From Candidatus Atribacteria bacterium (GTDB lineage: Bacteria; Atribacterota; JS1; SB-45; 34-128): a stretch of DNA of 18,651 nt. The DNA lies in the NCBI GenBank assembly GCA_003451675.1, contig DMCY01000027.1:1-18651 (forward strand), written 5' to 3'. This document shows, in pieces, positions 8,042 through 15,120 of this stretch. The translations under genes were made by a program, and so were the position numbers. The notes below the pieces were generated by a model. That model was not told the origin of the DNA. It worked only from the letters and a program-made list of their open reading frames with translations, and searched no databases. Each line of letters opens with the position of its first letter. Position 1 is the stretch's first letter.

Positions 8042-8350
8042 TCAACTAATTTTTTCTAATTTTCCTAAAAATTCTTCTTTGTTGATATCGTAAATCTTAA
8101 TAAGTTTATTTTTACTGTTTTTTCCCGAAATTATTTCAACTTTTGATTTCGCTACATCAAAACATTTAGCTAAATAGGCAATGCATTTCTTGTTGGCTTT
8201 ACCCTCAACCGGCGGGGCGGCAATGAATATTTTTAAAGCGTCATTATACACTCCGATAATTTTATTCTTAGATGAACCGGGAACAATTTTAGTCTTAATT
8301 ATAATATCATTGCCCACAATTTTAAAATAATCATCTGTACTGCTGTTCAT
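8042..8350 (-). CDS. yggU: DUF167/YggU family protein
   Basis: About 102 aa (107 from an alternative upstream TTG at 8365). The family is small and widespread and has no established biochemical function. Family signatures are clear: IKTKIVPGSSKNKIIG at the start, the core IAAPPVEGKANKKCIAYLAK, and VEIISGKNSKNKLIKI. The ATG at 8350 is inside the last codons of divIVA (20-bp overlap), so translation is probably coupled; no good ribosome site distinguishes the two starts. The gene ends in Ile-Ser-TGA beside a palindromic GAGAATTCTC (8034-8043) and the C-rich repeat. It closes the yggS-yggT-divIVA cluster. Confidence 0.88.
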   Translation of the reverse strand: MNSSTDDYFKIVGNDIIIKTKIVPGSSKNKIIGVYNDALKIFIAAPPVEGKANKKCIAYLAKCFDVAKSKVEIISGKNSKNKLIKIYDINKEEFLGKLEKIS

Positions 8351-8930
8351 CTTCTGTTTCTTCAATTTCAGAATTTTGTTCTGCAGCTAATTTTTCTAAT
8401 TTGTCTACTTTCTCTTCAGAAACTTCTTTCCCTCTCTTTTCTTTAGAAATTTCTTCCTCTTTAATATCGTAATTTCCTACCTCCTCAAATTCCTCATTTT
8501 CTAACATTTTTAAGTATAAATTCAACATTGATTTAAACTTTTCTTTAAATATAAATTTATATCTTCGCAGGTTATCAATTTCATTTTTTAACAGGTCTTC
8601 TTTTTGAAAGACCTGTTGTTTTAACGCCTTAGCTTCCATCTCCGCTTTTTCTATGATTATTTTTGCTTCATCCTCTACCCTTTCTTTCATTTCTTCGGCA
8701 GATTTTTGGGCATTCAACAGAGCGCTTCTTAGACTTTCTTCAATCTCGCTAAACTCTTTTAATTTTTCTTGCATCCTCTCAATCTCTTCATTAAGTCTTA
8801 CGTTTTCATTGATTAATTCTTCGTAGTCTTTCACTATCTTGTCTAAGAAATCATCTACTTCTTCTTCATTGTAACCCCTGAACGATCTGGAAAATTCTTG
8901 TTGTTCAATATCCATTGGTGTAATTCTCAT
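8331..8930 (-). CDS. divIVA: DivIVA-domain cell division/polarity protein
   Basis: 199 aa. The N-terminal membrane-binding domain matches B. subtilis DivIVA in register: ITPMDI, then FSRSFRGYNEEEVDDFLDKIVKDYEEL, with the membrane-inserting F17 and R18 at the same positions. The rest is a long coiled coil (about 30-150) with heptad-like Glu/Lys patterns, followed by an acidic low-complexity tail (about 150-199). DivIVA recognises curved membrane at poles and septa and recruits division or wall-growth partners; the partner here is unknown. GGGAGG lies about 8-9 nt before the ATG at 8930. It sits between yggT and yggU and near ileS, the arrangement familiar from the Firmicutes ylm cluster. Confidence 0.93.
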   Translation of the reverse strand: MRITPMDIEQQEFSRSFRGYNEEEVDDFLDKIVKDYEELINENVRLNEEIERMQEKLKEFSEIEESLRSALLNAQKSAEEMKERVEDEAKIIIEKAEMEAKALKQQVFQKEDLLKNEIDNLRRYKFIFKEKFKSMLNLYLKMLENEEFEEVGNYDIKEEEISKEKRGKEVSEEKVDKLEKLAAEQNSEIEETEDEQQYR

Positions 8931-8978
8931 TCAATTATCCTCCCTCATTTAATATTTCTATTAGATTTTTTATATTCT

Positions 8979-9248
8979 TTAAAGAGCTATGCCAACAAGT
9001 ATATTAATTATTGCTCTTTGAAGCAAATTCAGTAAAAAAAAGACAATTATCGGAGAAAGATCTAACCCCATACCTCCTAAAGGCAATATAATCCTGAAGG
9101 GTGCTAAAATAGGTTCGGTAACTCTATAGATAAATTGCACCACAGGGTTATGGGGGTCTACAGGTATCCAGGTTAAAAATATCCTCGCTAAAATTAAATA
9201 ACTGTAAAGTCTAAAAACTGTGTTAATTATTCGAATCAGTAAAAACAT
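8979..9248 (-). CDS. yggT: YggT family membrane protein (YlmG-like)
   Basis: 89 aa with two hydrophobic segments (about 3-28 and 63-88). The connecting part carries the family pattern: RIFLTWIPVDPHNPVVQFIYRVTEPILAPFR then ILPLGGMGLDLSPI. YggT/YlmG proteins are linked to cell division, nucleoid or thylakoid distribution and osmotic tolerance in various organisms, but a molecular function is not settled. A GGAAGGA site is about 11 nt before the ATG at 9248, slightly far. It lies 48 bp upstream of divIVA and 55 bp after yggS. Confidence 0.92.
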   Translation of the reverse strand: MFLLIRIINTVFRLYSYLILARIFLTWIPVDPHNPVVQFIYRVTEPILAPFRIILPLGGMGLDLSPIIVFFLLNLLQRAIINILVGIAL

Positions 9249-9303
9249 ATATAATATTTTCCTTCCGCTTTTATTAATTTATCCTTTTTATTTAAATTAA
9301 TGG

Positions 9304-9990
9304 TTAATGAAACCCGAATATTCCTCTGCCGATTCTAACCATATTAGCACCTTCTTCAATAGCTATCTCAAAATCTTCAGTCATACCCATGGAAAGATAG
9401 TCCATTTTAACATTTTCTATATTTTTACTCTTTATTTCTTTAGATAGCTCCCTGAGTTTCCTGAAATATGGCCGAACTTCTTCTTTATCTTCTACTATTG
9501 GAGCAATAGTCATTAAACCTCTGACCCTTATTCTGGGAAATTCGGAAATTTCTTTTAGAAAAGGTTCTACTTCTCCTGGTTTAATCCCATATTTAGTTTC
9601 TTCCCCAGAAACATTCACCTCAACTAAAACATCCATTATCTTCCCAAATTGCAAAGAACGCTTATCTATTTCTTGGGCTAATTTTATACTATCTACAGAG
9701 TGAATACAATCAAATATTTCTACAGCGTATTTTGCCTTATTCGTCTGCAGGTGTCCTACCAAATGCCACTCTATATCGGCAGTTAAAATTTGATATTTTT
9801 CTTTGGCTTCCTGAACTTTATTTTCACCAATTATTTTTACGCCAACATTTATAGCTTCTTCTATTTGCTTTATAGTAGCAGTTTTAGTTACCGCCACCAA
9901 TTTTATTTCTTCGGTGTTTCTATTCACTTTTAAGGCTGCTTTTTTTATTTTTTTATTTATTATTTCTAAATTATTTTTGATTGTTTCCAT
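9304..9990 (-). CDS. yggS: YggS/YlmE family PLP-binding homeostasis protein
   Basis: 228 aa, the normal length. A single TIM-barrel domain of the alanine-racemase N-terminal type that binds pyridoxal phosphate but has no known enzymatic activity; homologues (YggS, YlmE, PLPBP) keep free PLP and amino-acid pools balanced. The PLP lysine is K36 in LVAVTKT, the same position as in E. coli. Other signatures: GENKVQEAKEKY, WHLVGHLQTNKAKYA, VDSIKLAQEI, SMGMTEDFEIAIEEGANMVRIGRGIFG. The ATG at 9990 has AAAGG about 10 nt upstream. It is the first gene of the yggS-yggT-divIVA-yggU set; no strong promoter stands out in the 88 bp before it. Confidence 0.94.
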   Translation of the reverse strand: METIKNNLEIINKKIKKAALKVNRNTEEIKLVAVTKTATIKQIEEAINVGVKIIGENKVQEAKEKYQILTADIEWHLVGHLQTNKAKYAVEIFDCIHSVDSIKLAQEIDKRSLQFGKIMDVLVEVNVSGEETKYGIKPGEVEPFLKEISEFPRIRVRGLMTIAPIVEDKEEVRPYFRKLRELSKEIKSKNIENVKMDYLSMGMTEDFEIAIEEGANMVRIGRGIFGFH

Positions 9991-10078
9991 AAGTTATAAC
10001 CTTTTTATATTTTTTGTTTTTTAATTATTCAGATAAAAATATAAACATTTATCCAATTAATTTTAAAGCTTTAATGTT

Positions 10079-10777
10079 CTATTCTTCTTTATCACTTTTG
10101 GAATAATCTTTTATTCTTTCTCCATTGGCTATATATACTACTCTTTCTGCTAAATTTGTAGCATGGTCGGCAATCCGTTCAATATTATTAGAAACAAAAA
10201 TCAAATGAATCGCCCTGCTGATAGTATGGGGATCTTCCATCATAAAAGTTAAAAGTTCACGCAATATTTGTTTATCCAAATCGTCAACCATCTTATCTCT
10301 TGCCCATACTTCCTTGGCTAATTCTACGTCTCCGTTGAAATAGGCATTTAAGCCATCTTTTAACATATTTTGAGCAATATCGGCCATACGAGGAATGTCT
10401 ATTAGGGGTTTTACCATCGATTTGGTAGATAGATATTGACTGGCTTTAGCTATGCTTACGGCATGATCTGCTACTCTTTCTAAATCAGATACGGTCTTAT
10501 AACCACAACCGATTATCCTTAAATTTTTGGCAATAGGATGACGTAGAGCAATCATCTGCAAACATTGTTCTTCGATATCTAATTCCATTTTGTCAATTAT
10601 ATCATCATTTTCAATTACCTTTGCTGCCAAATCCAAATCTTGCTCAACTAAAGACTTTATAGACATATCAATTGCTTCTTCGACTAAATTTGCCATCTTT
10701 ATCAAACTTTCCTTTAAGCCAGGGAGTTCGTTATCAAAAAATAATTTTTTCTCTTTTATATTCTCTTTTTTAATCAT
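10079..10777 (-). CDS. phoU: PhoU domain-containing phosphate regulator
   Basis: 232 aa, the usual length. Two PhoU three-helix repeats are visible: about 18-110, ending in GYKTVSDLERVADHAVSIAKA, and about 125-215, ending in NNIERIADHATNLAERVVYI. The E-x-x-x-x-A-D-H motifs are the metal-binding signatures of the fold. PhoU normally links the PstSCAB phosphate importer to a PhoR-type kinase and damps phosphate uptake. No pst, phoR or phoB gene is in this window, so it is detached from its usual partners here. AAAGGA lies about 11 nt before the ATG at 10777. The family is certain; the pathway role is inferred. Confidence 0.92.
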   Translation of the reverse strand: MIKKENIKEKKLFFDNELPGLKESLIKMANLVEEAIDMSIKSLVEQDLDLAAKVIENDDIIDKMELDIEEQCLQMIALRHPIAKNLRIIGCGYKTVSDLERVADHAVSIAKASQYLSTKSMVKPLIDIPRMADIAQNMLKDGLNAYFNGDVELAKEVWARDKMVDDLDKQILRELLTFMMEDPHTISRAIHLIFVSNNIERIADHATNLAERVVYIANGERIKDYSKSDKEE

Positions 10778-10837
10778 AATTTATTTGTCCTTTGCATTAT
10801 ATTCGAAACTATTCAGCGTATAGCGTATAGTAATTTA

Positions 10838-10863
10838 GTATTACGTATCGAGTATCGCGTTTG
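10838..10863 (+). repeat. CGTATCGCG-type dispersed repeat
   Basis: gtattacgtatcgagtatcg followed by cgttt; matches the reverse complement of the left part of 11534-11569 with one clear mismatch and the right half of 7666-7700. It sits about 60 bp upstream of phoU. Confidence 0.7.
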
Positions 10864-10868
10864 TTTCC

Positions 10869-10904
10869 CCCTCACCCTAACCCCCTACCCCAAAGGGGCG
10901 AGGG
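10869..10904 (+). repeat. C-rich palindromic element, copy 2
   Basis: CCCTCACCCTAACCCCCTAC followed by a CCCC-AAA-GGGG hairpin and CGAGGG. Same 36-base length as copy 1 at 7999-8034, in the opposite orientation, with seven differences. Several differences fall in the paired arms, so the stem is weaker here. Confidence 0.75.
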
Positions 10905-11409
10905 AATAAAGATTAGGCATTTTCGAATTTTTCCTGTAAGTCAATATTGCTTGAGTGCCGCCCCGTTTTATTTTGGTAATTTTAAGAGCGGGATTAATGA
11001 ATCAAACTACGCTAAATCTTTATATAGTTTATGTTTCTGCTAATTTCGTTATGGGCCTATGCAATACGCCACTACTCTTATTTTCTCAACCAACTAACCA
11101 ATTCTCCATTCTCTTTTCTTAACTATATACTATTTTATAGCTTAATATATCAAAAATAGCAACATTTTTCAATAATTTTGTATTCTTATTGTGTATTGCG
11201 TAAAGAAAGAGAAAAGACCCAGAAAAAGCAAGAACTACTACTATTCTTTTCTTTATCTAACTACTCTAATAAAGTTTAAAATAACATATGTAATTGGTAA
11301 TGAGTAAAAAGCAAAGAGATAATAAATCAGTTAATTGGTTAGTTAGATGGTTGAAAAATGGAAGACAAAAGATAATTAGCGAATAGAAAAAATTATTAGT
11401 AAATAGTTA

Positions 11410-11437
11410 GGACGGGGCGGATAAATCCACCCCCTAC
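11410..11437. repeat. GGGGCGGAT hairpin element
   Basis: GGGGCGGAT (11414-11422) faces ATCCACCCC (11425-11433) with a 2-nt spacer and one C/A mismatch. Flanked by GGAC and CTAC, it resembles a short GC-rich intergenic repeat common in many bacterial genomes. It stands out from its AT-rich surroundings. Single copy in this window. Confidence 0.5.
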
Positions 11438-11498
11438 AGGAAATAAACGTCTGCAAATAGGGCATTTTCTAACAAATTAGTGTAATTTAGTTTTAAAC

Positions 11499-11530
11499 TA
11501 GTCAACTGGTAAACTGGGTAACCGGTTAAC
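11499..11530 (-). repeat. GTTAACTGG-type repeat
   Basis: tagtcaactggtaaactggg followed by taaccggttaac; related to TTAGTTAACTGGTTAG at 7937-7952 and to the TTAGTTGG strings. It is adjacent to a CGTATCGCG-type copy, so the two types form one compound block ending at livF. Confidence 0.5.
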
Positions 11531-11533
11531 TAT

Positions 11534-11569
11534 AACGCGATACTCGATACGCAATACGCGATACGAATT
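11534..11569 (-). repeat. CGTATCGCG-type dispersed repeat next to livF
   Basis: On the minus strand this reads through alternating CGTATCGCG, CGTATTGCG and CGTATCGAG units and matches 7666-7700 over about 33 bases with two differences. It abuts the 20-bp repeat that holds the livF stop. Confidence 0.75.
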
Positions 11570-11589
11570 ACTATTCACTAACGACTAAT
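11570..11589 (-). repeat. 20-bp exact repeat, copy 2, overlapping livF stop
   Basis: Identical to 3121-3140. On the minus strand it supplies the Ile-Ser-Arg-TAG end of livF. Its outer side continues into the CGTATCGCG and GTTAACTGG strings, suggesting the 20-mer is the edge of a larger compound repeat. Confidence 0.85.
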
Positions 11590-12327
11590 ATTATTTTTCT
11601 TCTTAAGGACAGCGCCTCCCAGGTAAGCCTCCTGCACTTTTTGATTGCTCTTTAAATCGGAAGCCAGCCCGCTAATAGTAATATTCCCGGTTTCCAGAAC
11701 ATACCCCCTGTCAGCGATACTTAATGCTTTGCGGGCATTTTGTTCTACTAATAATACTGATATACCCTGATCATTAATTTCACGAATAATTTGGAAAATT
11801 TGTTTTACTAATAAAGGAGCTAAACCCAGAGAAGGTTCATCCAAAAGTAAGATACGGGGGGTGCTCATTAATCCTCTCCCCATTGCTAACATCTGCTGTT
11901 CCCCACCTGATAATGTTCCGGATAATTGATTACGCCGGACTTTGAGAATAGGAAATAAATCATAAACCTTTTCTTTAGATTCTTTTATGCCTTTTTTATC
12001 TTTTCTTCGAGTATATGCACCCAAATTAAGATTTTCTTCGACTGTAAGAGTTGCAAATACTTTTCGACCCTCAGGTACGTGCGAAATACCTCCCATAACT
12101 ATTTTGAATGCCTTAACATTGTTAAGTTCTTCACCGTCTAACTTAATCTTTCCGCTGCGAATTGGTAACAACCCAGAAATAGCCCTTAAAAGAGTGCTTT
12201 TCCCGGCCCCATTTGCTCCTAATACGGTAACTATTTCACCTTCGTCAACTGTAAGTGAAATTCCTTTAAGAGCTTTAATAGAACCATAATATATTTTTAA
12301 ATCTTCTACTTTCAACAATGTAGTCAT
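11578..12327 (-). CDS. livF: Branched-chain amino acid-type ABC transporter ATPase LivF
   Basis: 249 aa; one of two cytoplasmic ATPases energising the Liv importer. Walker A is GANGAGKS (37-44), the ABC signature is LSGGEQQ (139-145), and Walker B is LLLDEP (160-165) with catalytic E164. Other LivF-typical strings are EGRKVFATLTVEENL and the near-terminal VQEAYLGG. LivF proteins usually end shortly after YLGG; this one has 11 more residues, the last of which (ISR) come from a dispersed repeat. It starts 4 nt after the livG stop and uses an SD (GGAGG, 12337-12341) located in the Glu codons at the end of livG. It is the last gene of livKHMGF. Confidence 0.95.
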   Translation of the reverse strand: MTTLLKVEDLKIYYGSIKALKGISLTVDEGEIVTVLGANGAGKSTLLRAISGLLPIRSGKIKLDGEELNNVKAFKIVMGGISHVPEGRKVFATLTVEENLNLGAYTRRKDKKGIKESKEKVYDLFPILKVRRNQLSGTLSGGEQQMLAMGRGLMSTPRILLLDEPSLGLAPLLVKQIFQIIREINDQGISVLLVEQNARKALSIADRGYVLETGNITISGLASDLKSNQKVQEAYLGGAVLKKKNNISR

Positions 12328-12331
12328 ATTC

Positions 12332-13180
12332 CTATTCCTCCTCCTCTTCGTCTTTGCCTAAGTAAGCTTCAATTACTTGAGGATTACTATATATATCTTC
12401 GGGCAAACCCTCAGCAATTTTTTTGCCTTCGTCCATTACTGTAACCCAATGAGAAATTCCCATTACTACATTCATATCGTGTTCGATAAGTAAAATAGTT
12501 AAATCTTCCTTTAATAAGGATTTTAAAAATATTATCAGGTCTTCTGATTCTTTATCATTTAAGCCGCTGCTCGGTTCATCCAAAATTAATAAATCAGGAT
12601 CAGAGGCTAAAGCTCGGCCTATTTCTAACATTCTCTGATTACCATAGGCAATGTTTTTAGCCAATTCATATCGATATTTCCATAACCCGACCTGTTTAAG
12701 TCGGTTTTCTGCTTTTTTCTTAATTTCTAATTCTTCTTTTTTTTGCCCGGGAGTTTGTAAAATAGAAGTCCAGGTTCCCTCATTACTGCGGCAGTGCTGG
12801 CCGGCCATAACATTTTCCAGACAGGTCATATTAGAAAAAAGTCGAATATTTTGAAAAGTTCGCGCAATTCCCTTTTTTATAATTTGGTGGGGTTTTTTGC
12901 CCGCAAGGTCTTCCCCCTTAAAAAGAACTTTTCCTCCATCAGCTTTATATATGCCGGTAACTACATTAAAAACGGTAGTTTTTCCCGCCCCATTAGGGCC
13001 TATCAGACTGCTTATTTGCCCTTGACTCACTTTAAGGTCAAAATTGTTTACCGCGGTTAAGCCGCCGAATTTTTTAGTCAGTTTATCTGTTTGCAAAACA
13101 ACTTTATTAATTTTATTTATTTCTTCATTTTCTTGCCTAACTTTTATCTTGGTTTCCATATTATTATTGTCTTTAGCCAT
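12332..13180 (-). CDS. livG: Branched-chain amino acid-type ABC transporter ATPase LivG
   Basis: 282 aa, somewhat longer than typical LivG (about 255) because of a charged 27-residue N-terminal extension and a poly-Glu C-terminus. Walker A is GPNGAGKT (61-68), the Q-loop is in ARTFQNIRLF (Q110), the signature is IAYGNQRMLEIGRAL (177 on) and Walker B is LLILDEP (197-203, E202). The D-loop and H-loop follow (SSGLND, then LLIEHDMNVVM). The first ATG (13180) overlaps the livM end by 8 bp and has AGGAG (13187-13191) at 6 nt, which favours it over the internal Met8. It would pair with LivF to drive transport. Confidence 0.95.
   Translation of the reverse strand: MAKDNNNMETKIKVRQENEEINKINKVVLQTDKLTKKFGGLTAVNNFDLKVSQGQISSLIGPNGAGKTTVFNVVTGIYKADGGKVLFKGEDLAGKKPHQIIKKGIARTFQNIRLFSNMTCLENVMAGQHCRSNEGTWTSILQTPGQKKEELEIKKKAENRLKQVGLWKYRYELAKNIAYGNQRMLEIGRALASDPDLLILDEPSSGLNDKESEDLIIFLKSLLKEDLTILLIEHDMNVVMGISHWVTVMDEGKKIAEGLPEDIYSNPQVIEAYLGKDEEEEE
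12337..12343 (-). promoter_or_regulatory. livF ribosome-binding site inside livG poly-Glu codons
   Basis: The livG end reads GAA GAG GAG GAG GAA TAG; GGAGG at 12337-12341 is 9 nt before the livF ATG. The same bases therefore code for the acidic tail of LivG and recruit ribosomes for livF. Confidence 0.75.
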
Positions 13181-14171
13181 TTTCTTCTCCTGTTTTCATT
13201 AAAAGTGATTTGAATTCGGTAGCTCCCCTCTTTCTGGGCCAAATACCACCGGGTCTAAAGACCATCATAGCCACCATAGCTGCTCCAAAAATTAGCATTC
13301 GGTATTGAGCGAAAGTCCGGAAAAATTCCGGGAAAAGGCTGATGGCGGCAGCACCAATTAAAACTCCGGGTATAGAACCCATTCCTCCGATTAATACAAT
13401 ACAGAAGAGCATACAGGACTCCATAAAGTTAAAACTCTCCGGAGATACCATCATTAATTTGCTCGCATAAATATTACCGGCTACCCCGGCTAAACCTGCT
13501 CCTAAAACAAAAGCCAATAACTTATAATACCTAACATCAATCCCAGTAGCCTCTGCAGCAATTTCATCTTCCCGGATACAGTTCCAGGCTCTACCTATAC
13601 GTGAACGCTGCAAATTAACTAACCCGATGATGGTTAAGCCGACTATTATCCATATATAATAATAAAATTTAGTAGAATTATTAATTACAAAGATACTGCC
13701 CAAAGAAGGAAAATCAATTCCGAAGACCCCATTTGGTCCGCCAGTTACTCCAAATGGATTATTATTCAAAGTAAGCCGTACAATTTCACCCATTCCGATG
13801 GTTACGATACATAGATAGTCTCCTCTTAAATGGATGATTGGAGAACAAACTAACCAGGCAAAGGTACCTGCTGCAATTGCACTTATTGGCAATAAAATAA
13901 TTGTAGGAATACCAAATGTGGTATTAAGAATTGCTGTAGTGTAAGCACCAATAGCCATAAATCCCATATGCCCTAAATCAAAAAGCCCCACTTCTCCTAA
14001 AACAATGTTTAAGCTAAGCCCTAAAAGTGCATAGACTCCGAAGAAAAAGAAAACGTCTACCCAATAAGTATTTATTATAAAGGGTAATATTATAAATAAA
14101 ATTCCTACTAAGATAACCAGCCAATTTTTAAATATACTATTTTTTTGGTTTACATTTATATTTAATTTCAT
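13173..14171 (-). CDS. livM: Branched-chain amino acid-type ABC transporter permease LivM
   Basis: 332 aa inner-membrane permease of the BPD_transp_2 family. Roughly nine to ten hydrophobic segments; family motifs are LSLNIVLGEVGLFDLGHMGFMAIGAYT near residues 52-78 and the cytoplasmic coupling loop SRIGRAWNCIREDEIAAEATGIDVRYYKLLAF, which contacts the ATPase. GGMGSIPGVLIGA follows near the end. Start ATG at 14171 is 12 nt after livH with AGGGG about 9 nt upstream. The 3' end overlaps livG by 8 bp, and its last codons (TGEENG) contain the livG Shine-Dalgarno. Confidence 0.94.
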   Translation of the reverse strand: MKLNINVNQKNSIFKNWLVILVGILFIILPFIINTYWVDVFFFFGVYALLGLSLNIVLGEVGLFDLGHMGFMAIGAYTTAILNTTFGIPTIILLPISAIAAGTFAWLVCSPIIHLRGDYLCIVTIGMGEIVRLTLNNNPFGVTGGPNGVFGIDFPSLGSIFVINNSTKFYYYIWIIVGLTIIGLVNLQRSRIGRAWNCIREDEIAAEATGIDVRYYKLLAFVLGAGLAGVAGNIYASKLMMVSPESFNFMESCMLFCIVLIGGMGSIPGVLIGAAAISLFPEFFRTFAQYRMLIFGAAMVAMMVFRPGGIWPRKRGATEFKSLLMKTGEENG

Positions 14172-14183
14172 TTTTTCGCCCCT

Positions 14184-15095
14184 TTATACCTTTTCTGCAA
14201 TTTTTTCACCCAAAAGACCTGTGGGACGAAAAATTAATACTAATATTAAAATTAAAAATACAAACACATCCTTATAGGCAGTAGAAATGTAAACAGAACC
14301 TAACATTTCCAATATTCCTAAAAGAAGTCCACCCAACATTGCTCCCGGGATATTGCCAATGCCTCCCAGGATAGTAGCAGTAAAGGCTTTTAATCCATAA
14401 TTCCATCCCATAATAAAACTAATCTTCCTATAATACATACCTACCATTACTCCTGACATTCCGCCTAAAGCCGGCCCTAAAGCAAAAATAAAAAATATAA
14501 TTGTTTCAATATTTATCCCCATTAAGGCAGCAGTATCTCTATCCAAAGCACAAGCACGGATAGCTGCGCCAAAAGTGGTCTTTTGAACAATATAATATAA
14601 AAGTCCCATAAGTATAAAAGAAATCAATAAAATTATAATTTGTAATAAAGTAATTCTTATTCCTGCTACATTTAATACAGTTGATGGGACAACATTAGCT
14701 GGATAAGCTTGCGGGCGCGGACCCCAAATAACCATTATCCCATTTTGTATAACAATTGAAGCACCTAATGCAGACACTACTGCGGGAAGCCGGCCTACTG
14801 AATAGATTGGACGATAAGCAATTCGCTCTATTAAAGTACCGGCAATTCCTATGCCGATTGCGGCTATTAACATAGCCGCAATCATGCCGCCCCACATACC
14901 AAGGGTAACGGTAGCATAGGTAGAGCCAAATACGAGAAGGGTATATCCAAGATAAGAACCCAGGGCAAATAAATCTCCATGTGCAAAATTAATCAACTTC
15001 ATTACCCCGTATACCATAGAATAACCGAGTGCAATAAGAGCATAAAATGAACCTATAGTCAATCCGTTTAGCAACTGCTCTAATATAATTTTCAT
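14184..15095 (-). CDS. livH: Branched-chain amino acid-type ABC transporter permease LivH
   Basis: 303 aa, standard length for LivH, the second permease. Motifs: LLNGLTIGSFYALIALGYSMVYGVMKLINFAHGDLFALGSYLG at the N-terminus, ERIAYRPIY, the coupling loop GAAIRACALDRDTAALMGIN, and AFTATILGGIGNIPGAMLGGLLLG. About eight membrane helices are apparent. The spacing to livK is 25 bp; GAGG is about 13 nt before the ATG at 15095, so its own ribosome site is weaker than those of its neighbours. It forms the membrane channel with LivM. Confidence 0.94.
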   Translation of the reverse strand: MKIILEQLLNGLTIGSFYALIALGYSMVYGVMKLINFAHGDLFALGSYLGYTLLVFGSTYATVTLGMWGGMIAAMLIAAIGIGIAGTLIERIAYRPIYSVGRLPAVVSALGASIVIQNGIMVIWGPRPQAYPANVVPSTVLNVAGIRITLLQIIILLISFILMGLLYYIVQKTTFGAAIRACALDRDTAALMGINIETIIFFIFALGPALGGMSGVMVGMYYRKISFIMGWNYGLKAFTATILGGIGNIPGAMLGGLLLGILEMLGSVYISTAYKDVFVFLILILVLIFRPTGLLGEKIAEKV

Positions 15096-15120
15096 CTTCG
15101 TATTTTAACCTCGTTTTATT

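Larger units (their letters stand above)
10778..11577. other. 800-bp gene-free region with several dispersed repeats
   Basis: No believable gene is present. A plus-strand frame at 10861-11043 begins by translating the C-rich repeat as PHPNPLPQRGEG and is an artefact. The region contains CGTATCGCG-type strings (10838-10863, 11188-11204 as attgtgtattgcgtaaa, 11534-11569), TTAGTTGG-type strings (11086-11103 inverted, 11328-11354, 11499-11530), a C-rich palindrome, a GGGGCGGAT hairpin and the 20-bp repeat at the livF end. Between them the sequence is unstructured and AT-rich. Confidence 0.75.

Noticed and set aside
10061..10076. TTAAAGCTTTAA palindrome after phoU as a terminator
   Set aside because: Fully AT-rich short palindrome without a clear U-run; too weak to support.
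10796..10801. TATAAT on the minus strand just upstream of phoU
   Set aside because: It would start transcription within the phoU ribosome-binding site and has no -35 box, so it is probably chance in AT-rich DNA.
10861..11043. 60-codon plus-strand frame beginning with a PHPNPLPQRGEG peptide
   Set aside because: It is a translation of a palindromic C-rich repeat followed by unrelated sequence; the peptide is a known kind of annotation artefact.
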